NCBI GenBank assembly: GCA_963989245.1
Contig: OZ022346.1
Location: 47,016,092 to 47,080,091, forward strand
Length of the DNA stretch: 64,000 nt
Direction of reading: 5' to 3'
DNA from: Nansenia antarctica
Lineage: Eukaryota; Chordata; Actinopteri; Argentiniformes; Microstomatidae
Shown in pieces: positions 1-10,406 of this stretch. Position 1 is the stretch's first letter. Every line of letters begins with the position of its first letter. A model generated the notes under the pieces. The model had not been told where the DNA came from. It worked only from the letters and a program-made list of their open reading frames with translations, and ran no database searches. The translations under genes and the position numbers were made by a program.

Positions 1-49
1 TACCTACATTCCAATGTCACAGCGAGGTTAGAGAGGGATACCAGCAGAG
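1..49 (+). CDS. 3' end of a PYD exon, cut by the window edge
   Basis: The first 49 bases read as the tail of a pyrin-domain exon, ending in ...DTSRG with a GTAACACAGCA donor that matches the donors of the PYD exons further right. It ends after the first base of a codon (phase 1), like all the others. It shows that the PYD array continues to the left of this window. Too little is present to judge whether the exon is intact. Confidence 0.5.
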
Positions 50-395
50 GTAACACAGCAAGTTATCTCTAGGCTTATACATTATAAAGGCAGTCCCCTG
101 TTAGGATGATGAGTGTTATGCACATTTTTATTCATGCAACTGAAAATGTAACTTAAGTGACAGGCCTAATAAGAGAACGTTCTGTTAAAATAAATAAATT
201 GCTCAGTCAATTAATATTTGTTTGTTTAATTATATCTTTGATACATTTCTCAGCTGAAAATGTGAACAAATAACAATAATCAGATAGCACAGAAGAGAAG
301 TAAACAGCCTTGAAAAGCATGGGGTGATTATTGAAGATGAATGACGCCTCATCTCCCTCTATCTGTCCTTGCTCCAGCCTTTATACCTTTTATAG

Positions 396-532
396 GACAT
401 ACCATACGGAGCCAGTTAGCAACTGACAAAGAGATTAAGGACGACATTGGCAGTTCTTCTACTACCATGGACAGGGAAAAGTCGAGCAGCAAAGAAACTG
501 GAAAACAAAAGAACACAGACACACTGCTCACG
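396..532 (+). CDS. Linker exon of the PYD-array gene
   Basis: An open exon follows a TATAG acceptor and ends at ACG|GTGAGAAG. It starts in phase 1 and ends in phase 0, so it fits between the PYD tail at 1-49 and the phase-0 PYD exon at 680. The product is a polar, Ser/Lys-rich linker (MDREKSSSKETGKQ is its core). The block TCGAGCAGCAAAG recurs in the linker exon at 10692-10756, so the two are paralogous. No domain is recognised. An upstream ATG at 341 in the same frame could make this a first exon instead. Confidence 0.45.
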
Positions 533-1080
533 GTGAGAAGGGATGGGGATGTTTTGGTATATTAGAATACCTGGTAAAGAAAGTATTGTCAGAGAGACAA
601 ACACAGATGTACACTTATAGTGAATATGTGTGAGTGAGTATGACACAAGATTCTGTCTATGTTGTTGCTTTGCAAACAGGAACCCGCAAAGTTGCCGGTT
701 CCAGATCTGCTGTTGGGGCTGAGCACCAGTGATGTGAATAACGGCGTTAGAATAAACGGCGTTACTAACGACGTAACTTTTTTCAGTAACGGGTAATCTA
801 AATGATTACTATTTCCATCGTTATAACGCCGTTACCGTTACCGGTAATTCAATGCGGCGCGTTACTAGTTACTTTACTGAAGCTTCTCATTGTCATCCGA
901 CCTCAGTCACAGCTGCAACGGTGTTTTTGATTGCTGGGGAGGGGAGGGGCGAGACAACCGCTTAAGTGATCATGATTGGGTATGGTAGAGCCAACCATAG
1001 TTCAGTGTTGTGCGGATGTTTCTACACACAAACCACACGCGCGCACAGCACCACACACACACTCAAACTATCAGAGAGCA

Positions 1081-2590
1081 ATGGCGAGTCCCGAGTGTTC
1101 TGAGGTGAACGTGGCGTTTTCACGGTGGAAATACAGGCACTATTTCAACTTCATTGAGGTAAAATGTAAAAACGTACATGTGATGTGTACTTTATGTCCC
1201 GGAGCTAAACGTTTGTCCACGTCCGTTGTAAGCAACTCTAACCTGATGAAGCATCTCTCAACGGCACACGCTTCTACAAAACTAGTGGCTAAAACCGTTG
1301 ATGATGATAGCAGGCCAGGTGTGGCAAACGTGAGCTCCGCTAACAAAGAAGGACACGGAGCCACGCCGTCCAAGCAGCTAAAGCTGGATTTTTCTGCGTC
1401 AGCTCCACAAAAACTTGTGACACAGACTGAACTGAACGGAATGATAGGCAGGTATGTTGTTGAGAACATGCTTCCGTTATCAACAGTTGATTCTGACTCC
1501 TTCAGAGCCCTAATTGCCAAAATACCGGCGAGAGGAGGGGCCGGTCCGCCATGCAGAAAGACGTTTTCTAAATATATAGACGCCGAGTACGCCAAAATGA
1601 ATGCCGAGCTCCAAAATAAATTTGAAGAGTTAGAATATGTCTCTACAACTGCAGACATTTGGACTGCACATAATAAAAGCTATCTTGGCGTGACCGCGCA
1701 TTGGATTCATCCACATAGCATGGAACGAAGGAAAGCAGCCCTGGCATGCAGACGATTCAAGGGCCGTCATACTCACGACAGTATTGCAACTGAACTTGAC
1801 TACATTCACTCATCCTATGGCATATCCCACAAAATAACATCAACTGTCACGGATAATGGCTCTAATTTCGTCAAGGCCTTCAAAATGTACCAGCCAGCCA
1901 AGGAGGATGACTCTGGGGAGGATGAGGATGAGGTGACTTTTATGAACATTAATGATGTCTTGCAAAACAGTGTTGGTGATGATGCTGTGATTACTTTGCC
2001 GCCACATCAGAGATGTGCATCGCACACATTAAACCTGGTTTCATGTACTGATGTTGACAAGTGGCTACTGTCAAGACCAGAAGCAAAAGCAATATACAGA
2101 AGTGCTACGACAAAATGCACAGGCTTATGGAACAAGGCTAGCCGTTCAACGGTGGCCGCAGAGACCGTGGATGATGTCATCGCAAGGAAGCTGCTAGTCC
2201 CTTGCACTACAAGATGGAACTCGTTCTATGATGCCCTTGTTCGAATCTGTGAGATCCCTATAGTCGAGCTGAACACCATCTCCTCCAAGTTCGGGTTGAA
2301 AGCCATCACTGAACGAGAGCATCAGTTCATCAGGGAGTACTGTAGTGTAATGAAGCCACTAACAGTGGCCTTAGACATTCTTCAGGGAGAAGACCACTGT
2401 TTCCATGGCACACTCCTACCCACGCTCGAGACACTGATGTTCAAGACCCTGGAACTGAAGAGTGGCCTGCAAATCCTTGTTGACCTCCCAGAGGCAGTTG
2501 TCAAGGTAAGAACTAGTATTTATCTTTAAATACATTAAATGCATCCATACATTATGAAACGTTTTTAAATATGGTTAATGTGTAATGCTA

Positions 2591-2642
<52 letters not shown>

Positions 2643-3204
2643 TTTGTGTGTGTGTGTGTGTAAGACAGTCAGTATAATATGCTCTTTGCATTATGTATCA
2701 TTTCAGGCAATCAAAACAAGATTTGCAGAGGTGCTGGAAAGCGACAATGCTGTCTTGGCTGCTGTGACTCTGCCCAGGTTTAAACTACGTTGGCTGCAGA
2801 CACAGGACAGGAAGGATAAGGCCAAGGCTAGTCTGCTGGCAGAGTGCCGGAAAAGTGTCCAAGACGAAGACCAGCAAACAGGTACTACCAGCACACCAAC
2901 ACTCACTGACTCAGCCATAGAGGAGTTCTTTTCCTTTGAGGATGAGGATGACCCCTCTGCTACTGCTGAAAGTGAAGTTATGGATTATCTCAAATCAGGA
3001 GGACAAGGGATGGACACTCTTAATGGATTTCCACGGATAAAGAAAATTTCACTCAAATACAATGCAGCCACTCCATCCAGCACCCCCGTAGAGAGACTGT
3101 TTAGCCTGGGGAAGCTCGTCTTCACTCCAAAGAGGAACAGGCTCTCTGACCAGAAGTTTGAAAAGCTTCTGCTTTTAAGATACAATCACTGGTTTAATGG
3201 CTAG
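1081..3204 (+). CDS. hAT transposase with BED zinc finger, one intron
   Basis: Cut-and-paste transposase of the hAT superfamily. Exon 1 runs 1081-2505 (TCAAG|GTAAGA) and exon 2 runs 2707-3204 (TTTCAG|GCAATC), joined in phase 0 to give about 640 residues. The start at 1081 (GCAATGGCG) is preferred over an in-frame ATG at 976 because it has a better context and leads directly into the BED finger. The BED finger has C36, C39, H58 and H63. The middle holds the RNase H-like core, including the conserved CASHTLNL block. The C-terminus has the hAT dimerisation signature (STPVERLFSLGKLVFTPKRN). No internal stop was seen. The intron contains a GT microsatellite. It resembles vertebrate ZBED1/ZBED4-like proteins, but the flanking inverted ends show that it is a transposon gene. 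Confidence 0.85.
2593..2660 (+). repeat. (GT)n microsatellite in the transposase intron
   Basis: About 68 bp of nearly pure GT with two TTTG interruptions, lying inside the 201-bp intron of the hAT transposase. Confidence 0.95.
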
Positions 3205-3745
3205 GATGGTTAGATGACTGGGTTGGCTGGATGAATGAATGCATGCAAGGATGGATGAGTGTTAGGAAGGAGTGTATGGATGGATTTCAGTACTACTTTA
3301 AAAGCACTTCATATTGTTTAACTGTTTACTTTTGTTGTGTTGAAAATACTTGAAGTTACAGTCTGTCTACCAGTTGAAGTTGTGTGACAGTTTGATTTAT
3401 TTAATTTACACAACAAAGATTTAAAAGCACTTCATATTGTTAAATGTTTACTTTTGTAATGAAGAAAATACTTGAAGTACAGTATGTACTGTATACCAGT
3501 TGTGGTCTGTTGAAGTGCAATAAATATGAAAAGCTCCCTGCAAATCCAAATTATTTTCTTCCTGATAGGGACACTTTGGTCCCCTAGATGGCACATTTAT
3601 CTTCTAATCTGGCAGTGGGTAAGCTTTTCCTTGTCACATTTGGCTGACTGACACCACGGCTAGCCCACTGCACCGTGGCAAAAAGTAACGCAATAGTTAC
3701 TTTCCCTAGTAACTAGTTACTTTTATAATGAAGTAATTCAGTTAC

Positions 3746-4659
3746 TAATAATAATAATAATTATTAATTAAATTTATATAGCGCTTTTCCAATGCTCAAA
3801 GACGCTGACAATATAGGATACACATATATGGGAGACACAAAAACAACAAGTAACAACAACGAGTAACATGGAACACAGAGTCAGCGAACGGGGAGGGGGG
3901 GGGGTGGTATAGAGTCCGGTGTTGGTGTTGCTGGGAGCCTCGATGGATGTGGCGGCGGCAGAGTGTAGGTGAGACGAGAGAAGGGCAGGGGGAGGTGGGG
4001 GCAGGTGGGATGGCCGGGAGTCCAGGGCAAAACGACAGGCGGTGCCGCCGTTGCCGTTGTCGTCAGTATTGCCAGCCTGGGACCGAACCCGCGCGGCCGG
4101 CCAGCCTAGCCGTGCCATGCCAGCGACCAAATCGCGCAGCAGTGAGTGAAGGCTGGGAAGGACCGACACTCACCTGCGGAGATGGCAACCCCCGAACCGG
4201 GGAGGGAGCGGTGGCTACCTCCCGGGACGAGGGTAGTAGCACAGCACGGCCGGGCCAGCGATGTCTGAGAGCGGCGCGCAGCGGGTCGGTCGGCAACACA
4301 GAGCCGGGGGACAGGAACGGTGAGGCGGTGAGTACTGCAGTCCGGTAGTGAAGGCGGTGAGTACTGCAGTCCGGTAGTGAAGGCGGTGAGAGGCAGGAGA
4401 TGGCGGGGTGGAAGGCAGCGGAGGTCGGCGGGACAGGATACAAAAAGGATAAGACAGGATACAAAAAGACACAGGACAGGATACAAAAAGACAGGATACA
4501 AAAAGACAGGAGACAGGACCGGGAACAGAAGCGGCAGTCCCAACGCGGACGCCAGCGTGCTCTGAACCCGGAAAGACAACTACGGGAAACGAAACAGGAC
4601 AAAAAATAATAATAATAAAAAAATAAAATAAAATAAAAAATAAAAATAAAAAAAAAACT
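3746..4659. mobile_element. Retroposon inserted in the hAT element, with L2-type tail
   Basis: The insert is flanked by CAGTTAC at 3739-3745 and 4660-4666, a target duplication inside the hAT subterminal repeat. Its left end reads TAATAATAAT...TTTATATAGCGCTTTTCC, which in reverse complement is the typical 3' end of fish L2 LINEs. Its right end is an A-rich (AAATA)n run. The interior is GC-rich and holds short tandem copies of ACAGGATACAAAAAG (about 4433-4515). No RT coding sequence was recognised, so it may be a non-autonomous or composite retroposon. Confidence 0.55.
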
Positions 4660-5253
4660 CAGTTACTTTTTTGGATAAGTAACTAGTAACTATAACTAAT
4701 TACTTTTTTTAAAGTAACGTGCCCAACACTGCTGAGCACTAAGGAGCTGAAGAGATTTCAGTGGCACCTGACTACTGGATGGATAACACGCTCTCTTCCC
4801 ATACCAGAGAGCCAGCTGGAGAATGCTGACAGGCAGGACACAGTGGACAAGATGGTTCACTGCTATGGTCGTAGGAGAACTGTAATGATCATGCATAAGA
4901 TCCTGGAGAGAATGGAGCTGATCTATCTTTCTAGGAAGATAGTGAGTGATTACAGGAGAGGTAAGTAGTATATCATAGGCTTACCGTTACACATGAACAA
5001 ACACTGCCTGGTGACTATTTCTTATATTAGGTGAAAATATAAACGAAGGTACAATAACTAAGAGCAACTTCCTCTTGTGGAACTCATACCAGAACCTCTC
5101 TGTAAAATATGAGGTTGGTTGATGATTGTAGATGAATAAAACAAATTAATGAAAATGTTTTCTCTCAAATGAAAATGTAGATTAAGTCATAATAACTGGA
5201 AGACCATGTTGAAAAACATGATGTACAGTAGATTGAGAATAGTACAGTACATC

Positions 5254-5714
5254 TGTAAGAGTCTCTAGGCACAGAGGGAGGTCGACACAGAGAAACGGTT
5301 CAATAAAGGCGTTTTATTTTCTGCACCAAGTTCAGCCACGCCCCTGACGTGCTGAACAGAGTCTTTTCTCCCGACTACTACTGAAGTTGATACGTCCCGG
5401 CAGCGCACGGCTGGTTTCGCCCGTCACGCCCGGCTGTGAGCTCCCCCCTTTTCGGGTTCTGCCCGCTCCACTCCTCCTGCTGGGATCGGCTTGCGGGTGC
5501 TGCACAGTCTCTCTCTCTTTTTCTCTCTCGCTCGCTCTCTCGACCGGTTTTCACCGCCTCCTTCGCTCTCCCGAGGGTACAGACACACACAGGTTAAATA
5601 GACCAGTGGGATAACGAGTCTGATCACTGACACCTGTCCGCAATCAGCTCATCATCCCCTCCCCAACGACAGTCTGGCTCCCTCTGCAGGCCAGAACGCG
5701 CCATGCTCCCCACA
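5254..5714. mobile_element. Solo LTR in a PYD intron
   Basis: A 461-bp TG...CA unit (TGTAAGAGTCTC...CTCCCCACA) is flanked by the 5-bp duplication ACATC (5249-5253 and 5715-5719). The uninterrupted site can be read in paralogous introns of the same array near 6806 and 9270 (GTACATCAATACCAC), which proves an insertion. It contains AATAAA and GC-rich, promoter-like sequence but no coding region, as expected for a solo LTR left by recombination. Confidence 0.8.
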
Positions 5715-5782
5715 ACATCAATACCACAAATGACATGAGAAATATTTAACATGTATGACACGTCTCTGTCTCACTGTACCAG

Positions 5783-6037
5783 GTCTGCTGCTGGACACTC
5801 TGGAGGAGCTGGACACAGAAGAGCTGAAGATATTTCAGTCTCATCTGACTAGTGGGCTGCTGCTTGGCTTTGCTCCCATCCCAGAGACCCAGCTGGACAA
5901 CGCTGACAGGCTAGACACAGTGGATAAAATGGTGGAGAGATATGACCCTGAGATGGCTGTAAAGATCACACTGGTGATCCTGAGGAACATGAACCGGAAT
6001 GACCTAGTCAAGACATTAGAGAGTGGTCACAGAGGAG
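5783..6037 (+). CDS. PYD exon, type A
   Basis: A complete 255-bp exon (TACCAG|GTCTGC ... AGAGGAG|GTAACA) encodes an 85-residue pyrin domain. It has LLLDTLEELDTEELKIFQ (helices 1-2), a PIPETQLDNADRLDTVDKM middle and a VILRNMNRNDLVKTLES end. It begins and ends in phase 1, so it can be skipped or repeated without shifting the frame. PYDs of this fish type sit at the N-terminus of NLRP1-like and other NLR proteins and recruit ASC or PYD-bearing caspases. The exon lies about 290 bp upstream of a type B exon, and the A-B pair recurs at 8270-9040. No break is seen. Confidence 0.85.
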
Positions 6038-6329
6038 GTAACACAGCAAGATTCTGTACATAAATATGTTTATTACATGTAATGGTCGTTAGAATGTTGA
6101 GTGTATCAGAAGTTTACCATCACATAAAGATCACCCCTGTTTGCTGGTGCTGACTCATTCAACTGTAAATGTTAATGAAGCTATGAAAACAGAGAGAAGC
6201 TTCCTCTTAGTGAACTCATATCAGAGCTGCCTTGAATAACATGATTTACATTGACAATGATGCATAAATAACACAAATTACAAGTTAAATGTGTATCATG
6301 TATGACACATCTCTGTCTCACTGTACCAG

Positions 6330-6575
6330 GTCTGCTGCTGGACACTCTGGTGGAACTGAACACTGAGGACATGAACATATTTCAGTCTCACCTGTCTACT
6401 GAGATGCTCCCTGGCTTTGCTCCCATCCTAAAGAGTCAGCTGGACTACGCTGACTGGCAGGACACAGTAGATAAGATGGTGGAGAGATACGACCCTGAGA
6501 TAGCTGTGAAGATCACACTGGAGATCCTGAGGAAGATGAAACGGATTGATCTCGCTGGGAAATTAAGGAGTAGAG
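6330..6575 (+). CDS. PYD exon, type B
   Basis: A complete 246-bp exon gives an 82-residue pyrin domain. It differs from type A in helix 2-3 (NTEDMNIFQSHLSTEMLPGF) and ends in a basic IDLAGKLRSRG. It is symmetric in phase 1 and has canonical splice sites. The YDPEIAVKITLEILRKM segment is shared with the copy at 8795 and with a 69-bp scrap caught between LINE fragments at 7848. Confidence 0.85.
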
Positions 6576-6875
6576 GTAACAGATACATCTGTTCTTTACG
6601 AGTGCAGTTCCTTGTTAGGTTGGAGTGTATTATAGTATAATATGCTTTCCTTCACATGAAGAGAACCCCTGCTCGCTGATGCTGACTTTCTCTCAGCTGA
6701 AAACGTAGATTAAGTCATAATAACTGGAAGACCAGGTTCCTTGGGTATCTTTAATTCCAGGACTGTGCTGAAAACATGATGTACAGTAGACTGAGAATGA
6801 TGCAGTACATCAATACCACAAATGACATGAGAAATGTTTAACATGTAAGACACGTCTCTGTCTCACTGTACCAAA

Positions 6876-7847
6876 TAAAACACTGTGCTGTACTCTATGC
6901 TATGCTATACCTATTCTAACCTATTGCTGTACTCTATGCTATGCTATACCTATTCTAACGTTTCCTATTCTCTGCAACCTTATGTACCCTAGGGTTGTCA
7001 TATTGCACATAGTGTTATTGCACATTCATTTAAAGTGTCGCAGTTTGCAGGCTTGAAATGTACACATTTGTGCCTCAGCACTACACCTGAATTTCAATCC
7101 AGCAGCTGCCATCAATCCGTCCAGACTGTCCAGGGCCCAGAACCTAGGTCTTTGCTGTGTTCAGGGCCTGGATGGCCCTGGGGTAGAAGCTGAGCTTCAG
7201 TCTGTTTGTCCTTGCGAACATGGTCCTGTACCGCCTGTTCGAGGGCAGCCGAGCAAAGTGTTCGTACCCAGGGTGGGATGGGTCTCTGGAGATCTTGGAG
7301 GCCTTCCTGAGGCAGCGTGTGTTGTACAGCTCTTCCAGAGAGGGGAGGGGGGCGCCGGTGATCTTCTGGGCCGTTCTCACGACTCTCTGTAGCGCATTCC
7401 TCTCTGCGGCTGTGCAGCTGGAGAACCAGTTGCAGATGCAGTAGGTGAGGATGCTCTCCACTGCGCAGCGGTAGAAGGCCACCAGCATCTCCTGTCCGAT
7501 GTGGTCTTTCCTGAGGACTCTCAGGAAGAAGAGCCGCTGTTGTGCCTTCTTGATGATGGCTGCTGTGTTGTTCTTCCAGGACAGGTCATCCTGTATGTGC
7601 ACCCCCAGGAATCGGAGGGTTGAGACTCTCTCCACGCTCCCTCCGTCGATGAGCAGGGGCTGGACTTCAGATTTTTTCCTCCTGAAGTCCACGATGATTT
7701 CCTGGGTCTTTGACTGGTTTAGCAGCAGGTTGTTAACCTTGCACAGCTTGCTCAGCTGCTCTACCTCATCCCTGTACGCCGCCTCGTCCACCCCCGAGAT
7801 GCAGCCCACCACGGTGGTGTCGTCTGCAAACTTTACGATGGAGTTGC
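6876..7847 (-). mobile_element. 5'-truncated LINE, Rex1/Babar-like (CR1 group), minus strand
   Basis: The minus strand from about 7847 to 7144 encodes the C-terminal half of a reverse transcriptase. It starts just before the catalytic FADDTTVVG motif and ends in ...RTNRLKLSFYPRAIQ. The 3' UTR follows at 7143-6876. The N-terminal RT and endonuclease parts are missing (ordinary 5' truncation). The element interrupts what would be the next PYD exon directly after CACTGTACCA. The 3' UTR arm (about 6877-7034) is an inverted repeat of 7920-8077. Confidence 0.75.
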
Positions 7848-7916
7848 AGGACACAGTAGATAAGATGGTGGAGAGATACGACCCTGAGATAGCTGTGAAG
7901 ATCACACTGGAGATCC
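7848..7916 (+). pseudogene. 69-bp PYD exon scrap between two LINE pieces
   Basis: This stretch encodes QDTVDKMVERYDPEIAVK plus a few more residues. It matches the middle of the type B PYD exons almost base for base. On its left is the truncated 5' end of a minus-strand LINE, and on its right is a plus-strand LINE 3' UTR. It is not flanked by splice sites. Confidence 0.8.
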
Positions 7917-8266
7917 AAATTTAAATGAATGTGCAATAACACTATGTGCAATATGACAACCCTTGGGTACATAAGGTTGCAGAGAATAGGAAATGTTAGA
8001 ATAGGTATAGCATAGCATAGAGTACAGCAATAGGTTAGAATAGGTATAGCATAGCATAGAGTACAGCACAGTGTTTTATGTGTACAGTATAGCATAGTGG
8101 ATAGTGTACATAGCCTTTATTTATGTAAACCAGCTCCTTTCCCTTCTTGTTTTTTGTTGTTGTTTTTTCTTTCCTAGCACCAGGGGAGCCCCCCCTCCCA
8201 AATGTCGTTGTTTGGTACCTGTACTATATCAATGACAATAAAGACCATTAATTCATTAATTCATAC
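7917..8266 (+). mobile_element. LINE 3' UTR, plus strand
   Basis: This is the same 3' UTR as in the minus-strand LINE to the left, now in plus orientation. It ends with an AATAAA signal (CAATAAAGACC) and a short (ATTCATTA) tail directly before the PYD exon acceptor. Only the 3' UTR is present. Confidence 0.7.
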
Positions 8267-8269
8267 CAG

Positions 8270-8524
8270 GTCTGCTGCTGGCCACTCTGGAGGAGCTGAA
8301 TACAGAAGAGCTGAAGATATTTCAGTCTCATCTGACTAGTGGGCTGCTGCTTGGCTTTGCTCCCATCCCAGAGACCCAGCTGGACAACGCTGACAGGCTA
8401 GACACAGTGGATAAAATGGTGGAGAGCTATGACCCTGAGATGGCTGTGAAGATCACACTGGTGATCCTGAGGAACATGAACCGGAATGACCTAGTCAAGA
8501 CATTAGAGAGTGGTCACAGAGGAG
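8270..8524 (+). CDS. PYD exon, type A, second copy
   Basis: A 255-bp phase-1 symmetric exon nearly identical to 5783-6037, with a few substitutions (LLLATLEELNTEELK at the start, VESYDPEMAVK in the middle). Its acceptor (TCATACCAG) is now supplied partly by the tail of the inserted LINE, and the normal upstream pyrimidine tract (CTCTGTCTCACTGTACCAG) is lost. The exon may therefore splice poorly. Confidence 0.8.
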
Positions 8525-8794
8525 GTAACATAGCAAGATAGATAAAATGTTAATTACAAATATTGTTGAGTGTATTAGAAGTTTACTATCACATAAAGAG
8601 TACTCCTGCTCTCTGACTATCTTTCAACTGAAAATGTCAATGAAGCTATGAAAACAGAGAGAAGCTTCCTCTTAGCGAACTCATAGCAGTGCAGCGTTGA
8701 ATAACATGATTTAGATTGACAATGATGCATAAATAACACAAATGACAAGTTAAATGTTTATCATGTATGACACATCTCTGTCTCACTGTACCAG

Positions 8795-9040
8795 GTCTGC
8801 TGCTGGCCACTCTGGTGGAACTGAACACTGAGGACATGAACATATTTCAGTCTCACCTGTCTACTGAGATGCTCCCTGGCTTTGCTCCCATCCTAAAGAG
8901 CCAGCTGGACAACGCTGACTGGCAGGACACAGTAGATAAGATGATGGAGAGATACGACCCTGAGATAGCTGTGAAGATCACACTGGAGATCCTGAGGAAG
9001 ATGAAACGGATTGATCTCGCTGGGAAATTAAGGAGTAGAG
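8795..9040 (+). CDS. PYD exon, type B, second copy
   Basis: A 246-bp phase-1 symmetric exon nearly identical to 6330-6575, with normal acceptor and donor. Changes include LLLATLVELN at the start and VDKMMERYDPE in the middle. It lies 270 bp after the type A copy, the same spacing as in the first pair, so the A-B unit was duplicated as a block. Confidence 0.85.
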
Positions 9041-9340
9041 GTAACAGATACATCTGTTCCTTAAGAGTGCAGTTCCTTGTTAGGTTGGAGTGTATTGTAG
9101 TATAATATGCTTTCCTTCACATGAAGAGAACCCCTGCTCGCTGATGCTGACTTTCTCTCAGCTGAAAACGTAGATTAAGTCATAATAACTGGAAGACCAG
9201 GTTCCTTGGGTATCATTAATTCCAGGACTGTGTTGAAAAACATGATGAACAGTAGACTTAGAATAGTACAGTACATCAATACCACAAATGACATGAGAAA
9301 TGTTTAACATGTAAGACACGTCTCTGTCTCACTGTACCAG

Positions 9341-9420
9341 GTCTGCTGCTGGACACTCTGGAGGAGCTGGACACAGACAGGCTGAAGATATTTCAATCTC
9401 ACCTGTCGACTTATCGGCTA
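9341..9420 (+). pseudogene. Truncated PYD exon
   Basis: A good acceptor (ACTGTACCAG) leads into LLLDTLEELDTDRLKIFQ, but after about 70 bases the sequence leaves the PYD consensus (ATCGGCTACTCCAATTAAAT) and reaches a stop. It is the 5' third of a type A exon. The same non-PYD junction text (CTGTCGACTTATCGGCTA) recurs near 10240. Confidence 0.75.
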
Positions 9421-9477
9421 CTCCAATTAAATTCAAATATTTAACATGTATGACACTTCTCTGTCTCACTGTACCAG

Positions 9478-9732
9478 GTCTGCTGCTGGACACTCTGGAG
9501 GAGCTGGACACAGACAGGCTGAAGATATTTCAGTCTCATCTGACTAGTGGCCTGCTGCTTGGCTTTGCTCCCATCCCAGAGACCCAGCTGGACAACGCTG
9601 ACAGGCTAGACACAGTGGATAAAATGGTGGAGAGCTATGACCCTGAGATGGCTGTGAAGATCACACTGGTGATCCTGAGGAACATGAACCGGAATGACCT
9701 AGTCAAGACATTAGAGAGTGATCACAGAGGAG
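9478..9732 (+). CDS. PYD exon, type A, third copy
   Basis: A complete 255-bp phase-1 symmetric exon with canonical sites (GTACCAG|GTCTGC, AGAGGAG|GTAACA). It encodes LLLDTLEELDTDRLKIFQ, PIPETQLDNADRLDTVDKM and LVKTLESDHRGG. It starts about 137 bp after the truncated copy, and the two share their upstream flank, so they come from a local duplication. Confidence 0.85.
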
Positions 9733-9974
9733 GTAACACAGCAAGATTCTGTACATATTCTGTACATGTTTATTACATGTAATGGTCGTTAGAACGTTGA
9801 GTGTATCAGAAGTTTACCATCACATAAAGATCACCCCTGTTTGCTGGTGCTGACTATCATTCAACTCTAAATGTTAATGAAGCTATGAAAACAGAGACAA
9901 ACATACTTTAGCGATCTCATATCAGAGTTGCCTTGAATAACATGATGTAGACTGACAATGATGCATAATGCACA

Positions 9975-10406
9975 ATGATGATTGGAGAACATGGTGCACC
10001 ACTGCGGTCATAAGAGAACAGTGAGGAAAGTGAGATTAAACTGTTTGATCTCGCTAAGAAGGTAGAGAGTGATTACAGAAGAGGTAACACAACAAGACAG
10101 ATACATGTGATTATTACAAAACCGTGAGTGTATCATAGGCTTTCCTTCACACATAAACTATCACTTCTCGCTGATGCTGACTTTCTCTCAGCTGAAAATT
10201 TAGATTAAGTCATAATAGAAGAGAAGAGAATTCAATCTCACCTGTCGACTTATCGGCTACGTGGCTATCCTCCCATCCCAGAGATCTGACATGCTAGACA
10301 CAGTTGATAAGATGGAGGAGAGCTACTATGTCCCTGAGATAGCTGTGAAGGCCACACTGGTGACCCTGAGGAACATGAACCAGAACCAGTGGTGACAGAA
10401 GAGGTG
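9975..10406 (+). pseudogene. Two decayed PYD exon remnants
   Basis: About 9975-10084 resembles the second half of the hAT-interrupted PYD exon (ENMVHHCGHKRTV..., ending AGAAGAG|GTAACAC). About 10228-10405 resembles a type A exon with frameshifts and a stop (CAGTGGTGACAGAAGAG|GTGAC). Both keep recognisable donors but have lost open frames. Confidence 0.6.

Larger units (their letters stand above)
727..4731 (+). mobile_element. Complete hAT DNA transposon with 8-bp target duplication
   Basis: The element starts CAGTGATGTGAATAACG and ends ACGTGCCCAACACTG, flanked on both sides by CTGAGCAC (719-726 and 4732-4739). The 8-bp duplication and the CAGTG...CACTG ends are diagnostic of the hAT superfamily. 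The termini are rich in GTTACT/AGTAAC repeats, likely subterminal transposase sites. It carries a two-exon transposase gene (1081-3204) with no visible break, so it may have been autonomous recently. A retroposon at 3746-4659 has since landed in its 3' part. The identical target duplication implies a fairly young insertion. Confidence 0.9.
680..4960 (+). pseudogene. PYD exon split by a hAT transposon
   Basis: The two halves, 680-726 and 4740-4960, together encode about 89 residues of a pyrin (death-fold) domain: LLLGLSTKELKRFQWHL in helix 1-2, PIPESQLENADRQDTVDKM in the middle, ILERMELIYLSRKI at the end. PYDs pair with other PYDs, for example in ASC, in inflammasome assembly. The exon begins in phase 0 after CAAACAG and ends in phase 1 before GTAAGTAG. 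A 4-kb hAT element with an 8-bp target duplication (CTGAGCAC) lies inside the codon region of helix 2, so this exon cannot be spliced as a PYD unless the element excises. The duplicated 8 bp would have to be resolved cleanly to keep the frame. Confidence 0.75.

Noticed and set aside
5378..5633. Short open frames around a GC-rich, CT-rich stretch, possibly a promoter or gene start
   Set aside because: They lie inside the solo LTR defined by the ACATC duplication and by the empty sites in paralogous introns.
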